A stretch of DNA of 64,000 bases, from assembly GCF_016862195.1 (NCBI RefSeq), contig NZ_BOMM01000067.1, positions 1 to 64,000 of the forward strand, read 5' to 3'. The notes under the pieces are model-generated. The model did not search any database, was not told the DNA's origin, and saw only the letters and a list, made by a program, of their open reading frames with translations. Positions 42,274-50,926 of this stretch are shown here, in pieces. The position numbers were made by a program, and so were the translations under genes. Numbering within the stretch: position 1 is the stretch's first letter; each line of letters starts with the position of its first letter. The DNA comes from Paractinoplanes ferrugineus. Lineage in GTDB: Bacteria > Actinomycetota > Actinomycetes > Mycobacteriales > Micromonosporaceae.

Positions 42274-43058
42274 CGTCCGTGGACCTCGGAGTGGAGCAAC
42301 TGTATGGCGCGCTGCGGGAGAAGGAGCTCGTCCCTGACTCGTGTCGCGCCGTCTTCATCGGCGGATCGGTGGCCCGCGGCTGGCAGCACTCCCGAAGCGA
42401 CACCGACCTCTACCTCGTGTCCGGTGAGGCGTGGGAGGGCGAGTCCGACGGCTTCAACACGGTGGCCGTCGATCCCGCGTCCGTCCCGACGAATGTGACC
42501 TTCGTCGACGGCAACAGGATCGAGCTCCGGTACTGGCAGGAGAGTCAATTCGATCAGGTCCTCGCCAAGGTCACCTGGGATGCGTACCAGAACGCCGATT
42601 CCTTCGGCCAGAAGCTCAGCCAGCATGAGGCCGCACTGTTGAGCCGGCTCACCAGTGCGCTCGTGCTCGTCGGCGACGAGTGGGTCACCCGCCGGCGCGA
42701 GGAGGTCGCGGCCTCGGCTTTCCGCTCGATGCTGGCGCTGCGCTGCCTTTCCGAGGCGGACTCCTGGGTGCGGGACGCGCTCGGCATGACCGAATCCGGC
42801 GACTTCGCCTCGGCTGTGCTCGCCGCGCAGAACGCGCTGGCCGCCTCCGCCGACGCGTTGAGCCTCGGCAGCCACGAATACAGCATCGAGCCGAAGTGGC
42901 GCGCTCGCCGGATGGAGATCATCGGGTCGCCGATCCTTCCGTTCGACCGGTACTGGGAGCTGGCCACGATGCGGACGTACGATCCGGCGAACCCCACCGC
43001 CTGGATCGAATCGGTTCTCGAGGTGTGCCGCGAGGTCGCTCTTGAGGTGGAGGTGTGA
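42270..43058 (+). CDS. Nucleotidyltransferase of the pol-beta/aminoglycoside-NTase type
   Basis: 262 aa; the GTG at 42270 has GGAGG at 42261-42265 and overlaps the PqqD stop. The catalytic motif is CRAVFIGGSVARGWQHSRSD TDLYLV, i.e. GGS followed by a DxD metal pair. A helical C-terminal domain follows (AASAFRSMLALRCLSEADSW, FASAVLAAQNALAASADALS). It should transfer a nucleotide from an NTP to a hydroxyl or phosphonate. It is not similar in sequence to the CTP-dependent PhpF type as far as I can judge. Coupling with the PqqD-like protein suggests a peptide-borne substrate. Confidence 0.75.
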   Translation: MTSVDLGVEQLYGALREKELVPDSCRAVFIGGSVARGWQHSRSDTDLYLVSGEAWEGESDGFNTVAVDPASVPTNVTFVDGNRIELRYWQESQFDQVLAKVTWDAYQNADSFGQKLSQHEAALLSRLTSALVLVGDEWVTRRREEVAASAFRSMLALRCLSEADSWVRDALGMTESGDFASAVLAAQNALAASADALSLGSHEYSIEPKWRARRMEIIGSPILPFDRYWELATMRTYDPANPTAWIESVLEVCREVALEVEV

Positions 43059-43073
43059 GCCGGCGCGGGGCGG

Positions 43074-44093
43074 TCAGTCGGTGAGGCTGCCCCAGCGGGG
43101 TGGCCGGCCCGTCTCCAGCACATGCAGGATCTCCTCGGCAACCCGGCGCCGCTGGCTCAGCTCGGACTCCGCGGACAGGAACGCGCGGTGGGAGGTGACG
43201 ACGACGTTCTCGAACGGCAGCAGCCTGCGGTTCCACTCGTGGTCGTTGGGGTCTTCCGGGGTGAACACGTCGCTGGCGTAACCGCCGATCCGGCCCTCGG
43301 ACAAGGCGGCGTGCACGGCCTGCGGGTCGACCAGTCCACCGCGCGCCGGGTTGATCAGGAACGCGTCGCTCTTCATCTCGCGCAGGAACGATTCGCCGAC
43401 CAGGTTGCGGGTGTCCTCGTCGAGCAGGCAGTGCAGGATGACGACGTCGGCCTGGTGCAGCAGGTCCGGCAGGGTGTGACGCTTCTGTACGCCGTACCCG
43501 ATCATGTGGTCGCCGTGCACGTACGGGTCGTAGCCGATGACTTGGCCGTAGAAGCAGCGGAGCTTCTGCGCGGTGGCCTTGCCGATCCGGCCCAATCCGA
43601 TGATGCCCGCCGTCAGGCCCTGCAGACGACGCGGGTACCCGCCGTCGTAGATGTCCCAGTGCCCGCTCTTCAGGTGGTTGTTCTGCAGGCAGATCTGCCG
43701 CTCGAGGGCCAGCACCAGGGACAGGGTGTGTGTGGAGACCTCGTCGACACAGTAGTCGGGGACGTTGAACCCGAAGATGCCGTTCGGCTTCAGGAACGGC
43801 AGGCCGATGTTGTCGTAGCCGACACCCTGCCGGCCGATCACCTTCACCTCGCCGCGGATCGTGGCGAAGACCTCCTCGGTCATCTGCGCCCGGTAGATGG
43901 CGAGCGCGGACGCACCTTTGAGGTTGTCGATGAAGCGTGGGCCGCCCTTGACATACGCGCCGTCCTGGACGACGCCGAAGCGCAGCTCGACCTTGTCACC
44001 GAAGACTTCGTTCTCGATCGTGGCCAGCGCCGGATTCACCGCTCCGTCCGCCAGCGCCCAGAACGGGTCGGTGTAGACGACGACGGGTTTCAT
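43074..44093 (-). CDS. D-2-hydroxyacid dehydrogenase family enzyme, PhpE-like
   Basis: 339 aa. The NAD fold has GLTAGIIGLGRIGKATAQKL; the catalytic Arg is in AFLINPARGGLVD and the His in VVTSHRAFLSAES. In phosphinothricin biosynthesis a member of this family (PhpE) oxidises hydroxymethylphosphonate to phosphonoformaldehyde. Here it is 8 bases from an aldehyde dehydrogenase gene in the same order of chemistry (alcohol, then aldehyde), which supports a PhpE-like role. Assignment by context; a glycerate or lactate-type substrate cannot be ruled out. Confidence 0.75.
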   Translation of the reverse strand: MKPVVVYTDPFWALADGAVNPALATIENEVFGDKVELRFGVVQDGAYVKGGPRFIDNLKGASALAIYRAQMTEEVFATIRGEVKVIGRQGVGYDNIGLPFLKPNGIFGFNVPDYCVDEVSTHTLSLVLALERQICLQNNHLKSGHWDIYDGGYPRRLQGLTAGIIGLGRIGKATAQKLRCFYGQVIGYDPYVHGDHMIGYGVQKRHTLPDLLHQADVVILHCLLDEDTRNLVGESFLREMKSDAFLINPARGGLVDPQAVHAALSEGRIGGYASDVFTPEDPNDHEWNRRLLPFENVVVTSHRAFLSAESELSQRRRVAEEILHVLETGRPPRWGSLTD

Positions 44094-44100
44094 GCTCCTC

Positions 44101-45507
44101 CTAGAAGACGATGGTCTTGACGGTGGTCATCTCCTCGATGGCGAACCGCGCACCCTCGCGCCCGAGGCCACTTCTCTTCACACCGCCGAACGGGATGAAC
44201 GGCGACTCGAACTGTGGCCCGTCGTTGACGATGACCGCCCCCGACCTGATCCGGTGGGCGGCCTCGAACGCCCGGTGCAGATCGGCGGTGAAGACGCCGG
44301 TCTGCAGGCCGTAATCGCCGCTGTTGATCCACTCGATGGCCTCGTCGAGGCCCTGGACCCGCACGATCGGCGCGCACGGCCCGAAGGTCTCCTCGCGGAC
44401 CAGCGCCGAGTCCTTGGTGACGAAGTCGAGAACTTGAGGTCCCAGCACGGCGCCGTCGCGCGGTGAGCCGTGCAGCAGGACGGCGCCGGCCTCGACCGAT
44501 TCGTGTACGCGCTCCTCGACGACCCGGGCGGCCGCGTCGTCGATCAGGCAGCCGATGTCGTTGTCGTCGCGCCGCGGGTCGCCGAAGCTCAGCTTGCCCG
44601 CCTCGGCGACGAGCAGGTCCGCGAACCGGTCGGCCACGGACTCCTGGACCAGGATGCGCTTGACGCCCCGGCAGGACTGCCCGGCGGTGGCGAACGCGCC
44701 CTTCGCGGCGGCGTCCGCGGCGGCGGCCAGGTCGGCGTCGTCGAGCACGATCAGCGCGCCGCTGTCCCCGAGCTCGAACGTCGTCCGGATCATGCCCGCG
44801 TTCCTCGCGATCCGCTCGCCGACCGCCCGGCTGCCGGTGAACGTGATCATGTCGACGTCCGGGCAGGTCACCAGCGTCTCGCCAACCTCCTGCGGGTCGC
44901 CGGTCACCAGCGAGACCATGCTGGGCGGCAGTCCGTTCTCGATCAGGCACCGTACGAACCGGGCGGCGCTCAGCGGGGTCTTCTCGGACGGTTTGAGGAT
45001 CACCGAGTTGTTCGCCGCGATGGCCGGCGCCAGTTTGACCACCACCTGGTTCAGTGGCCGGTTGAACGGGGTGATCGCGCAGACCAGCCCGACGGGCACC
45101 CGGATCGTCACCGCCAGGTTGCGCTTACGGTCGGCGGTCACGTCGGTCGGGATGGCCTCGCCGGTGATCCGCCTGGCCTCCTCCGCGCACACCTCGAGCA
45201 ATGTGACGGCGCGCCGGACCTCCTTACGCGCCTCCTTCACCGCCGCGCCGCACTCGTCGACGATCTGCGCGACGAACTGCTGCTCCTGGCGGCTGATCTG
45301 CGCGGCCGTGCCGCGGAGGATCTCCGATCGGTCCCAGGCGGTCAGCGTCGACTCGTACGCCTTGGCACAGCGGGCCGCGAGCAGGGTCTGCTCCCGGGTG
45401 GCGCGAGAGGCGTAGCCGACGATCTCCCCGCTGAACGGGTTGTGGACGGCGATCCGGTCCGGTGTCTCGATCCATTTGCCGTCAATCAGCAACATGGCGG
45501 TCGGCAC
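44101..45507 (-). CDS. NAD-dependent aldehyde dehydrogenase, PhpJ-like
   Basis: 468 aa. Catalytic Cys279 is in ATAGQSCRGVKRI, the general base Glu245 in TTFELGDSGALIVL (Gly to Asp change in the usual ELGG), and Asn149 in ITPFNRP. The PhpJ/phosphonate group of ALDHs oxidises phosphonoformaldehyde or phosphonoacetaldehyde. Its neighbours are a PhpE-like dehydrogenase and an asparagine-synthetase-like gene on the same strand, separated by 8 and 20 bases, so the three are one operon. Confidence 0.8.
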   Translation of the reverse strand: MPTAMLLIDGKWIETPDRIAVHNPFSGEIVGYASRATREQTLLAARCAKAYESTLTAWDRSEILRGTAAQISRQEQQFVAQIVDECGAAVKEARKEVRRAVTLLEVCAEEARRITGEAIPTDVTADRKRNLAVTIRVPVGLVCAITPFNRPLNQVVVKLAPAIAANNSVILKPSEKTPLSAARFVRCLIENGLPPSMVSLVTGDPQEVGETLVTCPDVDMITFTGSRAVGERIARNAGMIRTTFELGDSGALIVLDDADLAAAADAAAKGAFATAGQSCRGVKRILVQESVADRFADLLVAEAGKLSFGDPRRDDNDIGCLIDDAAARVVEERVHESVEAGAVLLHGSPRDGAVLGPQVLDFVTKDSALVREETFGPCAPIVRVQGLDEAIEWINSGDYGLQTGVFTADLHRAFEAAHRIRSGAVIVNDGPQFESPFIPFGGVKRSGLGREGARFAIEEMTTVKTIVF

Positions 45508-45526
45508 TCCCTCGTCGTGTGCTCGA

Positions 45527-47254
45527 TCATCGGCCGGGCCGGGCCGGCTTGGCGAACCAGTCGTCGCGCAGGCGGAAGGCCTTGGCCGTCATCGCGCGGA
45601 AGATCTCGATGTCGCTGCCGCCCAGGTCCGCGTATTTCTCGACGATCCGGTGCTCGAGTGCGCTGATCCCGGCGCCGTGCTGGCCGCGGAGCTTGGCGTT
45701 GAACAGCAGATGGAACGGCAGGAACGACTCGGCGGCGGCGTGCATCCCGGCGACCATCAGCGGGAACTTCCAGAACAGCTTCTCCACGTCGGTGTGCTGA
45801 GCTTCGTCGAAGCCGTCCGGGCGAGTGCCGCCGGCGTCCACATAGGCGACCAGGTAGTCGTGCACCCAGGGCAGCTGCAGTCCCCAGTTGTCCCGCGGGC
45901 CGGCACGCTGGGAGATCAGCTCCAGCATCAGCTCCGCGTTGCGCGAGCTGATGCTGAGCCACTGGGGATCGACCCCCAGAAGATATTCACACACCCCCGG
46001 ACGCAGGAACGGGAAGCGAGCCTCGATCGGTCCGCGCTCCATGAAGATGATGGAGGCGCGGCGCATCATGTTCTCCCAGATGTTGTTGATGAAGAGAAGA
46101 CGCGCGGCATGACCGGACTGAACCTTGTGCGGGGTCTTGAGTTCCTTCCAGCTGTCGTAGGCGCCCAACAGCTCGTCGACCCCGTGCCCGCCGATCGTCA
46201 CCTTGAACCCGTCGGCTCGCATGGCCGGCGCGAGGTAGTAGTAGATGGGCAGAGGATAGACACTGAGCGCCTTGATGTTGCGCATCTCGAAGAGCCGGAT
46301 GATGTCGGGAAGGTCGTCGACGAGTTGCTCGGCCGTCGCATGGATCTCTTTGTGGACGAGGCCGATCTCCCGGAAGCCCTCGGCTGCGGCCCGCGCCCGA
46401 TGGATATCCGGCGAGTCGAACCCCTCCACCGAGAACACGTACGAGGTCGGCTCGTAGGAGACGTTGCCGAAGTCGATGTTCGACAGGACGTAGTACGTCG
46501 TCATCAGGCTGTCGATGCCACCGGAGAGCATCGTGCAGATCGGGACGTCACCCATCGTCCGGTTCCGGGCACTGCGCTGGAGCAGTTGATGCAGCTCCCG
46601 GCCGATCTCGAGGATCTCCTGGTTCTTCTTGATCGGCTCGGCCTTGTAGAAACAGGTGGTCTTGAGCTCGAACGTGTCGAGGTCCAGCGTGAGGTAGTGG
46701 CCGGGGACCAGCTCCTGGGCCTCGTTCAGGTCGACCCGGTCGAGGGTGAGCAGCCCGCTGAGCTGGCTGGAGAACAGGAACGTCCGGCTCTCCCGGTCGT
46801 AGTAGTAGAAAAGCGGAACCCGGCCCGGCCAGTCGCGGGTGACATAGAGCTTGCGCTGGTCGCGGTCGAGGATACCGAGGGCGAACATCGCATCGATGTC
46901 ACGACGCTTCAGGAAGTCGATTCCGTCGGCCTCGTAGAGTTTCAGGAAGACCTCGGTGTCGCCGGTCGTCGTGAAGGAGGAACCGGCGAGGTGATGCGTT
47001 TTGTGTTCGGCGAAGTTGAAGAACTCACCGTTGAAGACCAGTGATACGGGGCGGACGCCGGAATCGTAAGGCTGATCCGACTGACCTTCCGGTACGCCGG
47101 CCTTGCCGGAATCCTTGACGAGATGTCGGCGGCTGCCCAGAACCACTTCTCCATAGGTCCGGACCGTGATTCCGTCATCACCTCTCCGGATGTTCTCGAG
47201 GGCGATCAGAGCTTCCTGTTCAGAGATTCCGATTCCGCCGAAAATTCCGCACAC
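45527..47254 (-). CDS. Divergent asparagine-synthetase-type enzyme
   Basis: 575 aa; the GTG start at 47254 (GAAGGAG upstream) places Cys as residue 2. The glutaminase half is altered: the RGPD motif reads RRGDDG (23-28), and NGEFFN, GDTEVFL and RDWPGRVPLFYYY replace the usual forms. The synthetase half keeps TMLSGGIDS (about 241-249) and IGGHGVDELLGAYD. Such enzymes adenylate a carboxylate and make an amide, lactam or peptide-like bond (asparagine synthetase, beta-lactam synthetase, lasso cyclase relatives). It is first in the operon with the aldehyde and hydroxyacid dehydrogenases, so the acid they make may be its substrate. Confidence 0.8.
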   Translation of the reverse strand: MCGIFGGIGISEQEALIALENIRRGDDGITVRTYGEVVLGSRRHLVKDSGKAGVPEGQSDQPYDSGVRPVSLVFNGEFFNFAEHKTHHLAGSSFTTTGDTEVFLKLYEADGIDFLKRRDIDAMFALGILDRDQRKLYVTRDWPGRVPLFYYYDRESRTFLFSSQLSGLLTLDRVDLNEAQELVPGHYLTLDLDTFELKTTCFYKAEPIKKNQEILEIGRELHQLLQRSARNRTMGDVPICTMLSGGIDSLMTTYYVLSNIDFGNVSYEPTSYVFSVEGFDSPDIHRARAAAEGFREIGLVHKEIHATAEQLVDDLPDIIRLFEMRNIKALSVYPLPIYYYLAPAMRADGFKVTIGGHGVDELLGAYDSWKELKTPHKVQSGHAARLLFINNIWENMMRRASIIFMERGPIEARFPFLRPGVCEYLLGVDPQWLSISSRNAELMLELISQRAGPRDNWGLQLPWVHDYLVAYVDAGGTRPDGFDEAQHTDVEKLFWKFPLMVAGMHAAAESFLPFHLLFNAKLRGQHGAGISALEHRIVEKYADLGGSDIEIFRAMTAKAFRLRDDWFAKPARPGR

Positions 47255-48017
47255 AACTGCTCCTTCATGTGTCGAGGCGAATTCGGCCGCACCGGTCCGA
47301 CTCGGTGGCGGTTGAGGCCGTGGTGGGGTCCGGATCATCCGGGAAGCCCCATAATTCCGGCGTGGACGACAGAATTCGCCCACCCTCCCGTCCCCCCGTA
47401 CGGGCGATACTCGTGACCGCATGTGGAGACCGGCACGGCCATGTGCCAGCGGACGACGCGGCGTTCGGAATCGATCGGAGCCACTGTCATACGACCACAG
47501 AAGCCATAGCGTGACAAGGCAGTCCTGGCTCGCCGGGTGGCGGTGAATCGGTCGGCCGCCGCATTTCCCGTGGTGGTGGCCGCACTCCCCCTATCGGGAG
47601 GCGGTGCCAAATGTCCGGGCGCCCCGATCGCGCCGCGGGCGGCACCCGCCTCGCGAACCGGAAGTTGCGATGTGTGGCCACATCGGACCTTGACGATACG
47701 AGCGGTGGAGATGTTAATCTCCTTCAGATCAACCGGCCTGGTCAGAACGAGTCCGGTCAGGTGGTTCTGCGACAAACAGTGCGGATACCGGCGATGCGGA
47801 TATCTGTCCGATCGTCTTTCCTGTTCATGGCGGACGCTGGGCACGGGGAGTGGAAAGCGTCGGTCAGTGGCCTTGATCGGAACCGGCTCGTATTCGGAAA
47901 TGGCGCGGAAGCCTCTCAGCCCTGGAACGCCGGTGGCCGAGGGCACGGCACCGGAACCCCGCGCGGCCGGCCGGGGCCGTTGCGACCCAGGCCAGACCCG
48001 TACGAAGGGACCCGTTC
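47255..48017. promoter_or_regulatory. Long divergent intergenic region
   Basis: 763 bases between two oppositely directed cluster operons. I see no gene with a convincing ribosome site and codon pattern. The less GC-rich stretch around 47700-47790 (GATGTTAATCTCC) is the most promoter-like part; no clear operator palindrome was found. Confidence 0.4.
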
Positions 48018-48752
48018 ATGCCAGTCGAACCCGTCGCCGTGTCCGATCTCCCGGTCATGATCCTCACCGGCCCGCCCGGCGCGGGGAAGTCGACCGCGAT
48101 GCGGACCTTCCGCCACTCCTTTCCCGGGCTCGATCACTTCGGGGTCCGGGTCTTCTTCCAGCGGCAGATCGAGCTGGGCACACCGCTGGGCGTGCGCGCC
48201 GCGGTGTTCCACGAGAGCCGGGTCTGGCACCCGGACGAGATGATCCTCGAGGGCATCGCGCTCTGGCTGGACCAGACACTGCCGGACGCGACCCGCATCG
48301 TCTTCGAGAGTTTTCCCCGCAACGCGTCGCAGGCCCGGGCCGTGGACGGGCTGCTGGCCGAGCGGGGCCTGCGGGTGAACCGCGTGGTCTCCCTGGACGT
48401 GCCCGACGAGATCTGCGCCGCGCGGGTGACCGGCCGCGAGGTGTGCGTGGAGTGTGACACCATCGTGGCCGACGCCATCCCGGTGCCCGGATCCGCCTGC
48501 CCGCACTGCGGCCGGGAGTTGGTCCGCAGACCCGACGACGACCGGCCGACGTTCCTGCGGCGCCTGGCCCGTCAGCGTCAGGGTGCGGTGGAGTTGCTGG
48601 CCCATTACGAGGCCCGCGGAGTCCTCGTGCGCGTCGACGGGACCCGGCCCCCGGCCGAGGTGGCCCAGGCGCTGCTGGAGGCCGCGCGTACCGCACCCGA
48701 CGCGGCACAGCTGAAGGGCGATCCGGAGAATACGGCAAAGGTGGCCGGCTGA
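48018..48752 (+). CDS. Adenylate-kinase-like nucleoside monophosphate kinase, copy 1
   Basis: 244 aa; ATG with AAGGGAC upstream. Walker A is GPPGAGKST, then a helical NMP-binding part, ESFPRNASQARAVDGLLAER, and a zinc-finger LID with CVECDT and CPHCGREL. The family position is between true Adk and cluster-borne kinases. It could phosphorylate a nucleotide-linked intermediate, in line with the CMP-tagged steps known in phosphinothricin-type pathways, or a phosphonate directly. It starts a three-gene operon with a flavin monooxygenase and a uridine-kinase-like gene (each overlapping by one base). A close paralogue is encoded at 50927-51661. Confidence 0.75.
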   Translation: MPVEPVAVSDLPVMILTGPPGAGKSTAMRTFRHSFPGLDHFGVRVFFQRQIELGTPLGVRAAVFHESRVWHPDEMILEGIALWLDQTLPDATRIVFESFPRNASQARAVDGLLAERGLRVNRVVSLDVPDEICAARVTGREVCVECDTIVADAIPVPGSACPHCGRELVRRPDDDRPTFLRRLARQRQGAVELLAHYEARGVLVRVDGTRPPAEVAQALLEAARTAPDAAQLKGDPENTAKVAG

Positions 48753-50104
48753 TGGCGGGCTCATCGGACGGCAAGCCGCTGCACTTCAACCTGTTCAACA
48801 ACGGCAGCGGTCATCACGAGGGGGCCTGGCGTCTGCCCGGCAGCCACCCGCTGGCCAATCTCGACATCGAGTACCACGAGAGGATGGCCCAGCTCGCGGA
48901 GTCGGTGAAGTTCGACTCGGTGTTCCTGGCCGACCATGTCGCCCTCGACGGCGCGGGGTACCGCCCGGCCGGCCGGCTGGACCCGCTCACGGTGCTCACC
49001 GCGGTGGCCCGGGCCACCCGCCGGATCGGGCTGATCGCCACCGCCTCGACCAGCTACAACGAACCGTTCAACCTGGCCCGCCGGTTCGCCTCGCTGGACG
49101 TGATCAGCGGCGGGCGGGCCGGCTGGAACATCGTCACCACCGCGGGCGACGCCTCGGCCCGCAACTTCGGACTGGCCTCCCAGGCCTCCCATCTCGAGCG
49201 GTACCAGCGTGCCGACGAGTTCGTCGCGGTCGTCGAGAAATTGTGGGACAGCTGGGAGGACGACGCCGTCGTCGCCGACCGCGAGCGCGGCGTGTGGGCG
49301 GACGAGTCGAAAATTCACCCCATCGAGCACCAGAATCACTTCTACGCGGTACGCGGCCCGTCGAACACCCCACGCTCGCCCCAGGGCCACCCGGTGCTGG
49401 TGCAAGCCGGTTCGTCGGAGGACGGCCGCGACTTCGCGGCCCGGCACGCCGAGGCGGTCTTCACGGCCCAGCACACGCTCGCCGACGGTCAGGCGTTCTA
49501 CGCGGACCTCAAGCGCCGCGTCAAGCTGGCCGGCCGGGACCCGGACGAGGTGAAGATCCTCCCCGGGATCGTGCCGGTGATCGGGTCGACCGAGGCGCAG
49601 GCGCGGGAGCTGAGCGGCCAGCTGGACCGCCTGGTCTCGGCGGAGTCGGGCCGCAACCGGGTGGCCCGGCAGTTGGGCCTGGACCCGGCTCTGTTGCCGC
49701 TGGACGAGCCGCTGCCCGACCACCTGCCGACGGTGGACGACATCGAGGGGGACAAGAGCCGGTTCACGCTGATCGTCGAGCTGGCCCGGCGCGAGCGGAT
49801 GACCGTGCGGCAACTGGTCGAACGGCTCGGCAGCGGTCGTGGGCACCGAACCTTCGCCGGAAGCCCGGAGCAGGTCGCGGACATGATCGAGGAGTGGGCG
49901 CGCGAGGGCGCGGCGGACGGCTTCAACATCATGCCGGCCGCGCTGCCCTCGGGGTTCGAGCTGTTCGTCGAACATGTGGTGCCGATTCTGCGGGCCCGCC
50001 GGCTGATCCGTTCCGAATACACCGGCACGACCTTGCGCGAGCACTACGGCCTGTCCCGGCCGCGGAGCCGGTACGCGGCCGACGGTCCGGCGGGGGAGCG
50101 GTGA
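48752..50104 (+). CDS. LLM-class flavin monooxygenase (NtaA/SnaA/DszA type)
   Basis: 450 aa, a TIM-barrel enzyme using FMNH2 supplied by a reductase. Group marks are FNLFNNGSGHHEGAWRLPGS near the start, LDPLTVLTAVARATRRIGLI, SGGRAGWNIVTTAGDASARN and FAGSPEQVADMIEEWAREGA. Relatives hydroxylate or cleave C-N or C-S bonds in aminopolycarboxylates, sulfones and peptides. It is coupled to the two kinases. In this cluster it could N-oxidise or oxidatively cleave the amide or amine product; that is inference. Confidence 0.85.
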   Translation: MAGSSDGKPLHFNLFNNGSGHHEGAWRLPGSHPLANLDIEYHERMAQLAESVKFDSVFLADHVALDGAGYRPAGRLDPLTVLTAVARATRRIGLIATASTSYNEPFNLARRFASLDVISGGRAGWNIVTTAGDASARNFGLASQASHLERYQRADEFVAVVEKLWDSWEDDAVVADRERGVWADESKIHPIEHQNHFYAVRGPSNTPRSPQGHPVLVQAGSSEDGRDFAARHAEAVFTAQHTLADGQAFYADLKRRVKLAGRDPDEVKILPGIVPVIGSTEAQARELSGQLDRLVSAESGRNRVARQLGLDPALLPLDEPLPDHLPTVDDIEGDKSRFTLIVELARRERMTVRQLVERLGSGRGHRTFAGSPEQVADMIEEWAREGAADGFNIMPAALPSGFELFVEHVVPILRARRLIRSEYTGTTLREHYGLSRPRSRYAADGPAGER

Positions 50105-50811
50105 TGGAACAACTCGACGAAACGGGACGGCACGTGGCGGCAGGTGATCGTGGTGAGCTCCTCGACCGGCTGATCGGGTTGATCGAGGCGGTCCGCCCCG
50201 GGCACCCGGTGCGGGTCGCGGTCGACGGCCCGCCCGCCGCGGGCAAGACCATGCTGGCCGACGAACTGGCCGCGATCCTGCGGGCCCGGGGACGTGCGGT
50301 GATACGCGCGTGCGTCGACTACTTCATGTTCCCGCGGGAGGTCCGTTACCGGCGCGGGAAGTCCTCGCCGGAGGCCTGTTACCAGGACTCCTTCGACTAC
50401 CCGGCGCTGCGCCGGGTGCTGCTCGAGCCGCTGGGCCCGGGCGGGGACCGGCACTATCGGAACGCGGTGTACGACTGGGACAACGACGCCCCGCTGTCCG
50501 GGCCCGCGGTTCTCGCCCCCGCGGATGCCGTGCTGCTGCTCGACGGTGTGTTCCTGCAGCGCCCGGAGCTTGCCGGCCAATGGGATCTGAGCATCCTCGT
50601 GATGTCCGCGGCCGAGCGTCTGATGGAGCGGGCCCGGGTCCGCGATCTGGCGCGGCTGGCCACCGTCACGGAGGTCGAGCGGCGATTTCGCATCCGCTAT
50701 CTCCCGGCGCAGGAGATGTACTTCGCCGAGGCCGGCCCGGCCGAGAACGCCGATGTCGTGGTGTACAACGACGACGTCCAGCGACCTCACTGGGCGGTAC
50801 GGGTGCCGTGA
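50104..50811 (+). CDS. Uridine-kinase/phosphoribulokinase-like P-loop protein
   Basis: 235 aa. Walker A is VAVDGPPAAGKTMLADELA, the acceptor-binding Asp-Tyr stretch is VDYFMFPREVRYRRGKSSPE, then LLLLDGVFLQRPELAGQWDL. The late motif RYLPAQEMYFAEAGPAENAD is typical of this subgroup of actinomycete kinases. It is one base overlapped with the monooxygenase. Substrate unknown: a nucleoside, sugar or hydroxyalkyl-phosphonate are possible. With the adenylate-kinase-like partner it may make successive phosphorylations. Confidence 0.75.
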   Translation: MEQLDETGRHVAAGDRGELLDRLIGLIEAVRPGHPVRVAVDGPPAAGKTMLADELAAILRARGRAVIRACVDYFMFPREVRYRRGKSSPEACYQDSFDYPALRRVLLEPLGPGGDRHYRNAVYDWDNDAPLSGPAVLAPADAVLLLDGVFLQRPELAGQWDLSILVMSAAERLMERARVRDLARLATVTEVERRFRIRYLPAQEMYFAEAGPAENADVVVYNDDVQRPHWAVRVP

Positions 50812-50873
50812 GCCGAGCACCACGCTCGATGACGCCGGCGGCCCTTGCGCGTAGCGGCGCGACGGGCGCCCGT

Positions 50874-50909
50874 CGCGGGTTCCCCGGGTTGGTCCCGGCG
50901 GAACCCGCG
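50874..50909. terminator. Bidirectional terminator between the kinase genes
   Basis: CGCGGGTTCC(CCGGG) at 50874-50888 pairs with (CCCGG)C-GGAACCCGCG at 50894-50909: a 15-bp stem with one bulged C and a TTGGT loop, between convergent genes. Confidence 0.75.
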
Positions 50910-50926
50910 ATCGAGGAGGGCTCCGG

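Noticed and set aside
42270..43058. Phosphonoformate cytidylyltransferase (PhpF-like)
   Set aside because: The motif is the pol-beta GGS...DxD type; I could not match it to the PhpF family, so only the broad class is given.
47335..48457. Frames on both strands in the long divergent gap (47335-47946 minus; 47537-48457 plus)
   Set aside because: Neither has a ribosome site or recognisable fold, and the plus frame runs out of frame into the kinase-like gene.
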